Shown here: piece by piece, positions 7,276 to 16,081 of the stretch
Layout: each line of letters begins with the position of its first letter
Numbering within the stretch: position 1 is the stretch's first letter
From: Aquipseudomonas alcaligenes
GTDB lineage: Bacteria > Pseudomonadota > Gammaproteobacteria > Pseudomonadales > Pseudomonadaceae
NCBI RefSeq assembly: GCF_003205495.1
Contig: NZ_QJRX01000002.1
Location: 372,001 to 436,000 of the forward strand
Length of the DNA: 64,000 bases
Reading direction: 5' to 3'
Notes under the pieces: generated by a model
Told to the model about the DNA's origin: nothing
The model's database searches: none
What the model saw: the letters and a program-made list of their open reading frames with translations, nothing else
Made by a program: the position numbers and the translations under genes

Positions 7276-8001
7276 CTACTGCTCCCACTTGTGCAGGATG
7301 CGCTCCAGCTCGCCGCTGGCCCGCACGCGCTCCAGGGCGCTGGCGAAGCGCTCGGCGCGTGCCTGGTCGCCCTTGGCGAAGGCCACGTAGCGTGGCATCT
7401 GCACCAGCGGCCTGGGCAGGATGCGCACGCTGTGCTGGGCGCGCTGCTCCTGCACGAAGTAGAGCAGCTGGGTGCGGTCGCCGACGATGATGTCGATGCG
7501 CCCGGCCAGCAGCATGGACACCAGCTGGCGCGGGTTCTGCGCGCTGGTGTCGCGGGCCAGGTCGGCCTGGTCGAAGTCCGACTGGTAGGCGTAGCCGCGC
7601 ACCTGGCCGATCACGAAGGGCGAGAAGTCGTCCAGGCTGCGCCAGTCCTGCAGGGCGATCTTGGCGGTGGTCATGAACACCGTGGCGCCGGTGCGCAGGG
7701 GGCCGACCAGTTCGTACTGGGCCATGCGCTCGGGGGTGCCGGCGAACTGGAAGGCCATTTCCGCCTCGCCGCGTTCGAGCATGCGCTTGACCCTTTCCCA
7801 GGGGTAGAGGCGCAACTGGTAGGCGATGCCGGCGTCCTTCATCACCGCCTCGACCAGCTCGACGTCCACGCCGCGCGGGGTGTCGTCATCCAGGGCGACG
7901 AAGCTGTAGGGAGCGAACTGTTCGTCGCCGACCACGCGCCAGGTTTCCCCGGCGCAGAGCGGGCTACACAGCAACAGCAGGACGAGCGAGAGGATGCGCA
8001 T
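7276..8001 (-). CDS. Periplasmic solute-binding protein, family 3 type
   Basis: A 241-residue protein with signal peptide MRILSLVLLLLCSPLCAG and an SBP_bac_3 fold. The sequence EQFAPYSFVALDDDTPRGVD near the N-terminus is the typical ligand-pocket start, and IDIIVGD near residue 170 is a typical second-lobe strand. No ABC permease or ATPase is adjacent, so it may serve a distant transporter or act as a sensor-type binding protein. Pseudomonas has many such orphans. The ligand is unknown. Confidence 0.82.
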   Translation of the reverse strand: MRILSLVLLLLCSPLCAGETWRVVGDEQFAPYSFVALDDDTPRGVDVELVEAVMKDAGIAYQLRLYPWERVKRMLERGEAEMAFQFAGTPERMAQYELVGPLRTGATVFMTTAKIALQDWRSLDDFSPFVIGQVRGYAYQSDFDQADLARDTSAQNPRQLVSMLLAGRIDIIVGDRTQLLYFVQEQRAQHSVRILPRPLVQMPRYVAFAKGDQARAERFASALERVRASGELERILHKWEQ

Positions 8002-8052
8002 GGAGCCTCCGCAGCGGGCGCTTTCTCCTTAGCCTAGCCCAGCGCGAGCGCT

Positions 8053-8394
8053 TCAGACCTTGCGCACGAACTCGGATTTCAGCTTCATCGCGCCGATGCC
8101 GTCGATCTTGCAGTCGATGTCGTGATCGCCGTCGCACAGGCGGATGTTCTTCACCTTGGTGCCGACCTTGACCACCAGCGACGAGCCCTTGACCTTGAGG
8201 TCCTTGATCACGGTGACGCTGTCGCCGTCCTGCAACAGGTTGCCCACCGAGTCCTTGATCACCCGGGCGTCATCGCCGGCCTCGCTGGCGGCCTGGGCCG
8301 ACCATTCGTGGGCGCACTCCGGGCAGACCAGCTGGCCGCCATCCTCGTAGGTGTATGCGGAGTGGCACTGGGGGCAGGGCGGCAGGGTGCTCAT
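8053..8394 (-). CDS. yjdM: YjdM/PhnA-family zinc-ribbon protein
   Basis: A 113-residue protein with an N-terminal zinc ribbon (CPQC at 7-10 and CPEC at 24-27) and a C-terminal YjdM domain ([26 protein letters not shown]), matching the family in length and order. Despite the old PhnA name it is not the phosphonoacetate hydrolase; the true role is unclear. It stands alone between a binding protein and a lipoprotein gene. Confidence 0.92.
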   Translation of the reverse strand: MSTLPPCPQCHSAYTYEDGGQLVCPECAHEWSAQAASEAGDDARVIKDSVGNLLQDGDSVTVIKDLKVKGSSLVVKVGTKVKNIRLCDGDHDIDCKIDGIGAMKLKSEFVRKV

Positions 8395-8439
8395 GGCGGG
8401 GCCTCGGTTGGCTGGAAAAGCCGCGCATTGTATAGGGTT

Positions 8440-8916
8440 TTAGCGTCCTTGGCCCACCGCTCCGGGTTGCGGCCAGTCCAGCGTGCCGCTGTCGCTGAAG
8501 CGCGCCGCGCCGAACAGGCCGCCGCCGAGCTTGCCGCGCAGCTCGTAGGGCAGGCCGCGGCCCTGCGGGTAGCCGGCCGCGGCCCAGGCCTGGCGAAAAA
8601 CGGAGAAGGCCGAGACGCTCAGCGGCACCCGCAGCAGCACCTCGCCATAGCGTGGCACCTGGCCGCGCTGGGCGCTGACGCCGCTGGCCAGGGGCTGGCC
8701 GTTGACGTCCAGCTGCAGGGCCACGCCGTCGAAGTCGATGGCGCCGTCATTGGGGTTCTGCACCCGCAGCAGCACGGCGAAGCGCATCTCCAGGCCCTGC
8801 GCCGGTTCGGGCTGCAGGTCGACCAGGTCGATGTGCAGCGGGTCGCGCGGGGCCAGCGCGGCGCAGCCGCCGAGCAGGCCGAGCAGCACACAGGTGAGCA
8901 GGCGGGTGGCGCGCAT
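8440..8916 (-). CDS. LEA type 2 (WHy domain) lipoprotein
   Basis: A 158-residue protein with lipobox LGGC (Cys18) and one LEA_2/WHy domain (about 28-150). This is seen in the pattern LRVQNPNDGAIDFDGVALQL and VPLSVSAFSV. WHy domains are linked to desiccation and stress proteins, but the bacterial lipoprotein form is of unknown function. It is probably periplasmic and outer-membrane anchored. Confidence 0.85.
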   Translation of the reverse strand: MRATRLLTCVLLGLLGGCAALAPRDPLHIDLVDLQPEPAQGLEMRFAVLLRVQNPNDGAIDFDGVALQLDVNGQPLASGVSAQRGQVPRYGEVLLRVPLSVSAFSVFRQAWAAAGYPQGRGLPYELRGKLGGGLFGAARFSDSGTLDWPQPGAVGQGR

Positions 8917-8991
8917 GGGCGGGGGCTCGCAGTGGTGGTCGTGCAGGCAGTCTAGACGCGCCGCGGTGCCCGCAGGGGCAACCCGCGGGGC

Positions 8992-11055
8992 TCAGAGGGT
9001 GGCGGGGTTGCCGGCGTTGCTCAGGCGGCGGGCCTGCTTGAGGTAGAGGGTCAGCTCGCGGGCCGGCAGCGGCTTGCTGTACAGGTAGCCCTGACCCTCG
9101 TGGCAGCCCTGGGCAATGATGTAGGCCTCCTGCTCGGTGGTCTCCACGCCCTCGGCGATGACCTGCATGCCCAGGCTCTTGCCGAGCTGGATGATGGCGC
9201 GAACGATGGTGGCGTCGTCCTCGTCGTCGAGCAGGTCCTGGACGAAGCTCTTGTCGATCTTGATCTTGTCCAGCGGCAGGCTCTTCAGGTAACTCAGCGA
9301 GGAGTAGCCGGTACCGAAGTCGTCGATGGCGATCAGGGCGCCGGCGCGGCGCAGGCTCAGCAGGTTCTGCGCGGCGGTGCTGATGTCTTCCATCAGGCCG
9401 GTCTCGGTGACTTCCAGTTCCAGGCTGCGCGGCGGCAGGCGGTAGACCTGCAGCAGGTTGCTGACCATGCGCGGCAGCTCGTTGTGGTGCAGCTGCACGG
9501 TGGACAGGTTGACCGCCATGCGCAGCTCGCTGAAGCCCTGGTCGTGCCATTCGCGCAGCTGGCGGCAGGCTTGGTCGAGCACCCATTCGCCGATGGCGAT
9601 GATGGTGCCGTTCTGCTCGGCCAGCGGGATGAACAGGTCTGGCGGCACGAAGCCGTGCTGCGGGTGCTGCCAGCGGATCAGCGCCTCGACGCCGACCACG
9701 CGGTGGTCGCGGTAGTCGACCTGCGGCTGGAACACCAGGTGCATCTCGTTGCGCCCGAGCGCCTCGCGCAGTTCCTTCTCCAGCTCGCGGCGGCGCCGCA
9801 TCTCGCTGTCGACGCTGGCGATGTAGAACTGGTAGCGGTTGCGCGAGCGGCTCTTGGCCAGGGTCATGGTCTGTTCGGCTTTCTGCAGCAGCTTCTCGGT
9901 GCTGTCGCCGTCTTCCGGGAACAGGGTGATGCCGATGGTGGCGCGCAGGCGCACCTCCTGCTGCTCCAGGGCGAAGGGCGCCTCCAGGCTGTCGAGGATG
10001 CTCTGCGCCAGCTCGGCGGCCTCGTAGGGCTGCTCGATGTCGGCCTGGACCAGGGCGAACTGGTCGCCACCGAGGCGGGCCAGGGCGCCGAGGCGGCCGC
10101 TGTGGCTGCGCAGGCGGTCGGACAGGGCCAGCAGCAGCTGGTCGCCGGTCTGGTAGCTGAACTGCTCGTTGATGCCCTTGAAGTCGTCCAGGCCGACGCA
10201 CAGCACCGCCACGCGGCGCTGCAGGCGGCCGGCGTCGTCGAGGATCTGGTCGAGCTGCTGCTGCAGCTGCTGGCGGTTGGGCAGGCCGGTGAGGAAGTCG
10301 TACTGCGACATGCGCAGCAGGCTGTTCTCCGCCTCGCGGCGCAGGTGGGTGTTGCGCTCGATGGATTCCAGCAGCTGGTTGGCGGTGTCGATCCACAGCC
10401 CCAGTTCGTTCTTCTCGTTGCCCTGCAGCATCGGCAGCTTGTGCTCGCTGGGGCGGTCCGGGTTGATGTTGGTGAGGTGCTCGATGATCTTCGACAGCGG
10501 CTTGGTCAGCAGCCAGTGGTAGACCATGTACAGCACCAGGGCCATGGCCAGGGCGCGCAGCACGCCGGAGACGAAGATGATCACCGAGGTGGTGATGAAG
10601 TTCGCCCCGTAGCTGGCGGTGTCCAGGGTGATGGTCAGGTCGCCGTAGTACTCGCTGTACGGGCCCTTGCCGACCAGCTGGGTGGTGAAGGTCTGCTCCT
10701 GGCCGAGGATGGGGTCGGTGATCCAGCGGCTGGTGGAGGGGGTCAGCTCGCGCGAACGCTCGGCGAGCATGGGCTCGTTGGGGTGGCCGATGGCGGCGTA
10801 GCGCACCGCCTCGTGCTGGAACAGGCCCTCGATGACCTGCATGCCCATCTCGCGGTCGAGGCTGTAGACGGCCTGGGTCGAGGGGTCGCGGAACATGCCG
10901 AGGATGCGCTGGGCGTCGTTGGCCACGGCCTGGCGGGTCTTGTAGATGTCGAAGACGATCTGCCCGCAGCTCAGCACCACGCCCACCACCAGCGCCGACA
11001 GCAGGACCACTCGCAACAGTTTCAGCGACAGGCTGTTTTTCAGTTCCAGCTTCAA
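8992..11055 (-). CDS. bifA: BifA, membrane c-di-GMP phosphodiesterase (GGDQF-EAL)
   Basis: A 687-residue inner-membrane protein that should hydrolyse c-di-GMP and so favour swarming over biofilm, as known for P. aeruginosa BifA (same length). Seen: TM helix 13-35, periplasmic loop 36-150, TM helix 153-178, linker, GGDEF-type domain with the degenerate motif GGDQF at 329-333, then an EAL domain with EALIRW starting at residue 457 and DDFGTGYSSLSYL. The altered GGDEF motif means cyclase activity is not expected. The start is TTG 11055, preceded by AAGGACA; this gives LKLELKNSLS, matching the known N-terminus. A much longer open frame runs upstream through the amtB region but is not coding. Divergent from amtB and close to sodB, as in P. 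aeruginosa. Confidence 0.95.
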   Translation of the reverse strand: MKLELKNSLSLKLLRVVLLSALVVGVVLSCGQIVFDIYKTRQAVANDAQRILGMFRDPSTQAVYSLDREMGMQVIEGLFQHEAVRYAAIGHPNEPMLAERSRELTPSTSRWITDPILGQEQTFTTQLVGKGPYSEYYGDLTITLDTASYGANFITTSVIIFVSGVLRALAMALVLYMVYHWLLTKPLSKIIEHLTNINPDRPSEHKLPMLQGNEKNELGLWIDTANQLLESIERNTHLRREAENSLLRMSQYDFLTGLPNRQQLQQQLDQILDDAGRLQRRVAVLCVGLDDFKGINEQFSYQTGDQLLLALSDRLRSHSGRLGALARLGGDQFALVQADIEQPYEAAELAQSILDSLEAPFALEQQEVRLRATIGITLFPEDGDSTEKLLQKAEQTMTLAKSRSRNRYQFYIASVDSEMRRRRELEKELREALGRNEMHLVFQPQVDYRDHRVVGVEALIRWQHPQHGFVPPDLFIPLAEQNGTIIAIGEWVLDQACRQLREWHDQGFSELRMAVNLSTVQLHHNELPRMVSNLLQVYRLPPRSLELEVTETGLMEDISTAAQNLLSLRRAGALIAIDDFGTGYSSLSYLKSLPLDKIKIDKSFVQDLLDDEDDATIVRAIIQLGKSLGMQVIAEGVETTEQEAYIIAQGCHEGQGYLYSKPLPARELTLYLKQARRLSNAGNPATL

Positions 11056-11195
11056 ATGGATTGTCCTTGTTCGCCGCCGGATGTTTGTGACCGGTCTGAG
11101 TATTGGCAAATGCGCGTTAGCCGTCAAAGGGCCATTACGTCGCGGAGCGCTTTTTTCTGCCACTGATCCGTGTTGGCGCGCGGAACCTGCCGTTG

Positions 11196-11210
11196 GCGCC
11201 CTGCTGGTGC
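11196..11210 (+). promoter_or_regulatory. Possible NtrC binding site upstream of amtB
   Basis: GCGCCCTGCTGGTGC fits the NtrC pattern GCACC-N4-TGGTGC with one mismatch (G for A). It lies about 40 bases upstream of the sigma-54 element, within the usual enhancer range. Confidence 0.55.
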
Positions 11211-11249
11211 GTGGCGCGGCCCGCAATAGGGTTTTCGGCCGAATCCGGC

Positions 11250-11267
11250 CTGGCATGAGAGTTGCGA
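11250..11267 (+). promoter_or_regulatory. Sigma-54 (RpoN) promoter of amtB
   Basis: TGGCATGAGAGTTGCGA has GG and GC separated by exactly 10 bases, matching TGGCAC-N5-TTGCA closely. It lies about 35-50 bases upstream of the amtB ATG. This is what is expected for a nitrogen-regulated ammonium transporter. Confidence 0.82.
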
Positions 11268-11301
11268 TGCCTCCGTTCATCACCGTGTCGGGGGATTTGC
11301 C

Positions 11302-12603
11302 ATGAAGGTCTACCTGCTGTCGCTGTGTGTTCTGTTCTTCCCGCTGCATGCGCACGCCGGCGCTGCCGACGAGCTGGCCCGCAATACCGCCTGGGTGGTG
11401 CTGGCCAGTGCCCTGGTGTTCTTCATGCAGGCCGGCTTCGCCCTGCTGGAGAGCGGCATGTCGCGGGCCAAGAACGCGGTCAACGTGATGATGAAGAACT
11501 ACATGGACGGCTGCGTCGGCGGCATCGTCTTCTGGCTGGTCGGCTTCGGCCTGATGTTCGGCGCCAACGCCACCGGCTGGTACGGCATGAGCCACTTCGC
11601 CCCGCATCGCGGCGAGGCTTGGGACTTCACCTTCCTGCTGTTCCAGATGATGTTCGCCGCCACCGCGGCGACCATCGCCAGCGGCGCCATGGCCGAGCGC
11701 ACCCGCTACGCCGGCTACCTGGTTGGCGCGGTGGTGATCAGCGGCTTCATCTACCCGGTGTTCGGCAGCTGGGTGTGGAGCGGCATCTACGGCGGCCAGG
11801 GCTGGCTGGCCAAGCTCGGCTTCATCGACTTCGCCGGCTCCACCGTGGTTCACAGCGTCGGCGCCTGGTGCGCCCTGGCCGGGATCCTGGTGCTTGGCCC
11901 GCGCCTGGGGCGCTTCGCTGCCGACGGCACGCCGCGCGCCATTCCCGGCCACAACCTGGGCCTGGTGACCCTCGGTGGCTTCATCCTCTGGGTCGGCTGG
12001 TTCGGCTTCAATGCCGGCAGCACCCTGGCGATGAACCACAGCCTCGGCCTGATCGCCCTCAATACCCACCTGGCCGCCGCCGGCGGCGCGATCGGCGCCC
12101 TGCTGATGCTGCGCGGCACGTCCAGCCCGATCCTGCTGACCACCACCATCAACGGCTCGCTCGGTGGCCTGGTCGGCGTCACCGCCGGCTGCGCCACCAT
12201 GCTGCCGGGCTTCGCCATCCTCACCGGGCTGGTTGCCGGCGCGGTGGTGGTGCTGGGCATGCGCCTGCTCGACAGCCTGCGCCTGGACGACGTGGTCGGC
12301 GCCGTGCCGGTGCACGGCTTCTGCGGGGTCTGGGGCACGGTGGCGGCAGGGCTGTTCTTCGAGGGCGACCTGTTCAACTGGGAGCGCGTCGGCGTGCAGC
12401 TGCTCGGCGCCGGCGCGGCCTTCCTGTGGGCCTTCCCGATGGCGCTGGCGCTCTATCTGGTGCTCGCCAGGACCATCGGCCTGCGCACCCCGACCCAGGA
12501 CGAGCAGCGCGGCCTGGATTACTCCGAGCACGCCGAGGTGGGCTATCCGGAGTTCAACCAGCAGGTGACCTTCGATGCCAGCGAACTGAACCGGAGGAGC
12601 TGA
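11302..12603 (+). CDS. amtB: Ammonium transporter (Amt family)
   Basis: A 433-residue inner-membrane channel for NH4+/NH3. It has a cleavable signal peptide (1-20) and about 11 membrane helices. The twin pore histidines are visible as H184 (STVVHSVGAW) and H338 (VPVHGFCGVWG), and the AGFALLESG signature is at 44-52. No glnK lies next to it, unlike the classical glnK-amtB operon; instead a small cytosolic protein follows after one base. The promoter region carries a sigma-54 element and a candidate NtrC site, so expression should rise on nitrogen limitation. Confidence 0.95.
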   Translation: MKVYLLSLCVLFFPLHAHAGAADELARNTAWVVLASALVFFMQAGFALLESGMSRAKNAVNVMMKNYMDGCVGGIVFWLVGFGLMFGANATGWYGMSHFAPHRGEAWDFTFLLFQMMFAATAATIASGAMAERTRYAGYLVGAVVISGFIYPVFGSWVWSGIYGGQGWLAKLGFIDFAGSTVVHSVGAWCALAGILVLGPRLGRFAADGTPRAIPGHNLGLVTLGGFILWVGWFGFNAGSTLAMNHSLGLIALNTHLAAAGGAIGALLMLRGTSSPILLTTTINGSLGGLVGVTAGCATMLPGFAILTGLVAGAVVVLGMRLLDSLRLDDVVGAVPVHGFCGVWGTVAAGLFFEGDLFNWERVGVQLLGAGAAFLWAFPMALALYLVLARTIGLRTPTQDEQRGLDYSEHAEVGYPEFNQQVTFDASELNRRS

Positions 12604-12604
12604 G

Positions 12605-13249
12605 ATGAGCCTGAGCACCCGCCGTCGCGCGATCTACACCGGGCTGGCCGGCCATCTGTCCGAGGAAGAGCTGCTGCCGCTGCTGTCGCTGTGGGAAGCC
12701 AAGTACGCCGACAAGCCGCCCTTCGCCCTCAACGAGTTCCTCGCCGAGGTGGTGCAGCGCAGCGGGCGCAAGCTGGAGCGTGCGCGCCTGTACCGCGAGC
12801 TGGTCGGCGCACTGACCGGACCGGTGGGCGACCTGCTGCCGGACCCGGCGCCACGCCTGCAGGCCTGGCGCCGGGGGGCGGGGCAGGGCGCCGAGGAAGT
12901 CTCCGGTCCCGATGCGCTGGCGCGGCAGACCTTCGATGCGCTGAGCCAGGCGCTGTTCGCCCAGCTCGACGCCGCGCTGGTGCCGCGCCTGCGCCGCTTC
13001 GCCGCCGGCAATCTCAACGCCATGCAGCTGGACACCGAGCTGCGCCTGCGCCTGCGCGGCTGGCTGGAGCAGGGCGGCTCGCTGGGGCTGACGGCGCTGG
13101 GCCTGGAGCACCTGCGGGTGCTGCTCAACCTGCTGTATGTCGGGCTGTGCGAGTACCTCGGCCCGGTGGCCGCCGACCAGGCGCTGACCCGCGCCGTGCA
13201 GCGGGTCGAGCTGCTGCAGCTGCCGTTGCCGCCGCAGAAGCTGCTGTGA
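12605..13249 (+). CDS. Conserved hypothetical protein co-transcribed with amtB
   Basis: A 214-residue all-helical cytosolic protein that I do not recognise. It begins MSLSTRRRAIYTGLAGHLSE, is rich in Leu, Arg and Ala, and has no signal peptide or convincing membrane span. It starts one base after the amtB stop with GGAGGAGC just upstream, so the two form an operon that ends at the terminator at 13268. Its place beside an Amt channel that lacks a GlnK partner makes a link to nitrogen sensing possible, but this is inference only. Confidence 0.8.
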   Translation: MSLSTRRRAIYTGLAGHLSEEELLPLLSLWEAKYADKPPFALNEFLAEVVQRSGRKLERARLYRELVGALTGPVGDLLPDPAPRLQAWRRGAGQGAEEVSGPDALARQTFDALSQALFAQLDAALVPRLRRFAAGNLNAMQLDTELRLRLRGWLEQGGSLGLTALGLEHLRVLLNLLYVGLCEYLGPVAADQALTRAVQRVELLQLPLPPQKLL

Positions 13250-13267
13250 GGGGCACCCGCTGAAAGC

Positions 13268-13294
13268 AAAAAACCCGGCAAGGCCGGGTTTTTT
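13268..13294. terminator. Bidirectional Rho-independent terminator
   Basis: Stem AAAAAACCCGGC / GCCGGGTTTTTT with a short AAG loop. It ends both the amtB operon and the convergent sodB transcript. Confidence 0.95.
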
Positions 13295-13312
13295 GTGGAC
13301 GCTGGTTGCGAC

Positions 13313-13894
13313 TCAGGCGGCGAAGTTCTTCGCCACGAAGTCCCAGTTGACCAGGTTCCAGAACGCCTCGACGTACTTCGGACGCAGGTTGCGGTAGTCG
13401 ATGTAGTAGGCGTGTTCCCACACGTCGCAGGTCAGCAGCGGGGTGTCGCCGCTGGTCAGCGGGCAGCCGGCGCCGATGGTGCTGGCCAGGGCCAGGGAAC
13501 CGTCGGCCTTCTTCACCAGCCAGCCCCAGCCGGAACCGAAGGTGCCGATGGAAACCTTGCTGAACTCTTCCTTGAACTTGTCGAAGGAACCCCAGGTGGC
13601 GTTGATGGCGTCAGCCAGGGCGCCGGTCGGCTGGCCACCGCCGTTCGGCGACAGGCAGTTCCAGTAGAAGGTGTGGTTCCAGATCTGCGCGGCGTTGTTG
13701 AACACGCCACCGGAGGAAGTCTTGATGATCTCTTCCAGGCTCTTGCCTTCGAACTCGGTGCCCGGCACCAGGTTGTTCAGGTTCACCACGTAGGCGTTGT
13801 GGTGCTTGCCGTGGTGGAACTCCAGGGTCTCGGCGGACAGGTGCGGCTCGAGGGCGTTCTTCTCGTACGGCAGCGGCGGCAATTCGAAAGCCAT
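13313..13894 (-). CDS. sodB: Iron superoxide dismutase SodB
   Basis: A 193-residue cytosolic enzyme that converts superoxide to H2O2 and O2. All metal ligands are present: H27, H74, D157 (in DVWEHAYY) and H161. Q70 in NNAAQIWNH is the position typical of Fe rather than Mn enzymes. Length matches the family. It is monocistronic, with a strong terminator directly after the stop and AGGAGATAG upstream of ATG 13894. Confidence 0.97.
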   Translation of the reverse strand: MAFELPPLPYEKNALEPHLSAETLEFHHGKHHNAYVVNLNNLVPGTEFEGKSLEEIIKTSSGGVFNNAAQIWNHTFYWNCLSPNGGGQPTGALADAINATWGSFDKFKEEFSKVSIGTFGSGWGWLVKKADGSLALASTIGAGCPLTSGDTPLLTCDVWEHAYYIDYRNLRPKYVEAFWNLVNWDFVAKNFAA

Positions 13895-14073
13895 GGTCTA
13901 TCTCCTCATCAGGTCGGGATATGTGCGACTAGCGCAGGCCGTTCACGGGGCGGCCGGAATACGGGCGGCGACGAGTTTGTACTCTTTAAGTCTGCCGCGA
14001 GGCCGGGATCATAGCACCCGACCCCGGCCTTATCCACGCAGCAACTGTGTGGGAAAGCCGATGCCAGCAGGCC

Positions 14074-14916
14074 TCAGGCGAGCTTGAGGAGGACCACGCC
14101 GAGGGCGATCACGGCACAGGCGAGCAGGCGCATGGGCGGCATCGGTTCCTTGAGCAGCAGCCAGCCGATCAGCAGGGCGAACAGCACGCTGCTCTCGCGG
14201 AGCGCCGAGACCATGGCCACCGGCGCCTGGGTGGTGGCCCAGATCACCAGGCTGTAGGCCAGCATCGACATGGCGCCGCCGCCCAGGCCGCCGCGCCAGT
14301 GCGGGCCAAGCCGGAGGAAGATGCGCGGGCCGCTGCGCAGGGTGATCAGCAGCGTCGCCACCAGGCCGTTGACCACGAACAGCCACAGCGCATAGCCGAT
14401 CGCATCGCCATTGCTGCGCGCGCCGAGGGCATCGGCCAGGGTGTAGCCGGCGATGCAGGCGGCGGTGGCGAGGGCATTCAGCAGCAGCGGGCCGTTGAGC
14501 GAGGCATGGGCGTGGCCGCCGCGCCAGGCCATCAGCCAGATGCCGGCGACCAGCACCAGCAGCGCCGCCCACTGCGCTGGTTGCAGCAGGTCGCCGGCCA
14601 GCAGCGCCAGCAGGGCGACCAGCAGCGGCGAGCTGCCGCGGGCGATGGGATAGACCTGCGACAGGTCGCCGTGCTGGTAGGCACGCGCGAGGAACAGGTT
14701 GTAGCCGACGTGGAGCAGCGCGGAGAAAGCGATGAAAGGCCAGGCGACGGGCTGTGGCAGGTTGAAGAAAGGCAGGGCGGGCAAGGCCACGCAGGCGGCG
14801 CCGATCTGGATCAGCGAGGCGGTCAGGTAGCGGTCCAGGCCGATCTTCAGCAGGGCGTTCCAGCCCGCATGCAGCGCGGCGGCGGCCAGTACCAGGACAA
14901 ATACCGTCGAATCCAC
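14074..14916 (-). CDS. EamA/DMT family transporter
   Basis: A 280-residue inner-membrane protein with ten predicted helices arranged as two EamA repeats. The repeat motifs YPIARGSSPLLVALLALLAG (first half) and ALRESSVLFALLIGWLLLKE (second half) are clear. DMT proteins export metabolites or amino acids; the substrate is unknown. ATG 14916 follows AAGGAGC. It lies next to the argO cluster but is separate from it by about 60 bases. Confidence 0.88.
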   Translation of the reverse strand: MDSTVFVLVLAAAALHAGWNALLKIGLDRYLTASLIQIGAACVALPALPFFNLPQPVAWPFIAFSALLHVGYNLFLARAYQHGDLSQVYPIARGSSPLLVALLALLAGDLLQPAQWAALLVLVAGIWLMAWRGGHAHASLNGPLLLNALATAACIAGYTLADALGARSNGDAIGYALWLFVVNGLVATLLITLRSGPRIFLRLGPHWRGGLGGGAMSMLAYSLVIWATTQAPVAMVSALRESSVLFALLIGWLLLKEPMPPMRLLACAVIALGVVLLKLA

Positions 14917-14974
14917 GCGCCGCTCCTTCTCCCCGTCCAGAGCGCCGCAGCATAGCGCCGCCGCACCGGCGCGG

Positions 14975-15583
14975 TCATGCGCCGGGTGCGTGCAGCAGCA
15001 GTTGCGCCGCCACCGCGAACATCATCGCCGCCACCGCCAGGTCGAGCAGGCGCCAGGTCGCCGGGCGCGCCAGCCAGGGGGCGAGCCAGGCGGCGCCCAG
15101 GGCCAGGGTGAAGAACCAGATCAGCGAGGCGCTGGCCGCGCCCAGGGCGTAGGCGCCGGGCACCGGCTGCTGGGCGCCGAGGGAGCCGATCAGCAGCACG
15201 GTATCCAGATAGACGTGCGGGTTGAGCAGGGTCACCGCCAGCGCCGCCAGCAGCACCGCACGGCGCGAGCGCGGGCCGCTGTCCTGCTGCTGCAGCGCCT
15301 GCGGACGGATGGCCCGGCGCAGCGCCTGCACGCCCAGCCAGAGCAGGAAGGCGGCGCCACCCCAGCGCGCTACCGCCAGCAGCGTCGGGCTCTGCGCCAG
15401 CACGGCGGCCAGACCGAACACGCCGGCGGCGACCAGCAGCGCGTCGCATAGTACGCACAGTGCGGCCACCGGCAGGTGATGCTCGCGGCGCAGGCTCTGG
15501 GCCAGGACGAAGGCGTTCTGCGCACCGATGGCGATGATCAGGCCGGCGGCCACCAGCAGGCCGTTGAGGTAGCTCTGCCACAT
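14975..15583 (-). CDS. argO: LysE/ArgO-type basic amino-acid exporter
   Basis: A 202-residue inner-membrane protein with six helices. The LysE/ArgO signature AIGAQNAFVLAQSLRREH near the N-terminus and LLNPHVYLDTVLLIGSLG in the middle are both present. It should export arginine and/or lysine. It starts one base after the stop of the ACT-domain gene, so the two are an operon. The divergent LysR gene at 16082 is its expected activator ArgP. Confidence 0.9.
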   Translation of the reverse strand: MWQSYLNGLLVAAGLIIAIGAQNAFVLAQSLRREHHLPVAALCVLCDALLVAAGVFGLAAVLAQSPTLLAVARWGGAAFLLWLGVQALRRAIRPQALQQQDSGPRSRRAVLLAALAVTLLNPHVYLDTVLLIGSLGAQQPVPGAYALGAASASLIWFFTLALGAAWLAPWLARPATWRLLDLAVAAMMFAVAAQLLLHAPGA

Positions 15584-15584
15584 C

Positions 15585-15986
15585 TCAGCAGCCCTCCGCG
15601 GCCAGGCGCTGCAGCCTGGCCAGGGCGCGCTCGGCGTCGGCCTCGGCGACGAACAGGTGGTCGTGATGGAATCCGGCGATCACGTTGCAGCTGATGCCTT
15701 CGTCGGCCAGGGCCTTGGCGAAGGCGGCGGTGAGGCCGACGGCGGCCAGCGACGAATGCACCTCGAGGGTGATCCAGGCGGCCAGGTAGTCGTAGGTCAG
15801 GCCCAGGCGCTCGGCCTCCTCGCGGGCCAGGATCAGGGTGGTGCCCTCGGCCTCGCGGAAGCTGCCGAGGGCGGCGGCGACCTGCACCACGGTGGGCTGC
15901 GGCACGCTGCAGAAGACGAAGCGGCCCGGGTTGAGGCGTGGCGAGAGACTGGCGAGCAGGCGGCTCAGATTGGTTTCGCCGGTCAT
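15585..15986 (-). CDS. ACT-domain protein
   Basis: A 133-residue cytosolic protein made of two ACT-like halves. ACT domains bind amino acids, so with the exporter directly downstream and ArgP divergent, an amino-acid sensing role is likely but not shown. I chose ATG 15986 (MTGETNLSRLL) because AAGGAC lies 7 bases upstream. The longer open frame runs into the promoter region. Confidence 0.82.
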   Translation of the reverse strand: MTGETNLSRLLASLSPRLNPGRFVFCSVPQPTVVQVAAALGSFREAEGTTLILAREEAERLGLTYDYLAAWITLEVHSSLAAVGLTAAFAKALADEGISCNVIAGFHHDHLFVAEADAERALARLQRLAAEGC

Positions 15987-16081
15987 GGCGGAGTCCTTGT
16001 TGGGGTTGCGATGCTGGCCAGTCTGGGGATTGCGTGTGTATAAGAAAAACAAATCATGCTGATCTCCCATTAGGAAATCTT

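Noticed and set aside
9100..11166. Long plus-strand open frame opposite bifA
   Set aside because: It is the antisense shadow of bifA in high-GC DNA. Its product is low-complexity Gln/Val/Leu/Gly sequence with no family, while the minus frame is a full BifA.
11056..12618. Upstream extension of the bifA frame through amtB
   Set aside because: The product upstream of residue LKLELKN is Gln/Ala/His-rich noise and overlaps the clear ammonium transporter on the other strand. A TTG start with a ribosome site explains bifA.
15987..16070. Longer N-terminus of the ACT-domain protein
   Set aside because: The extra residues would cover the argP-argO promoter region and have no ribosome site; ATG 15986 has AAGGAC.
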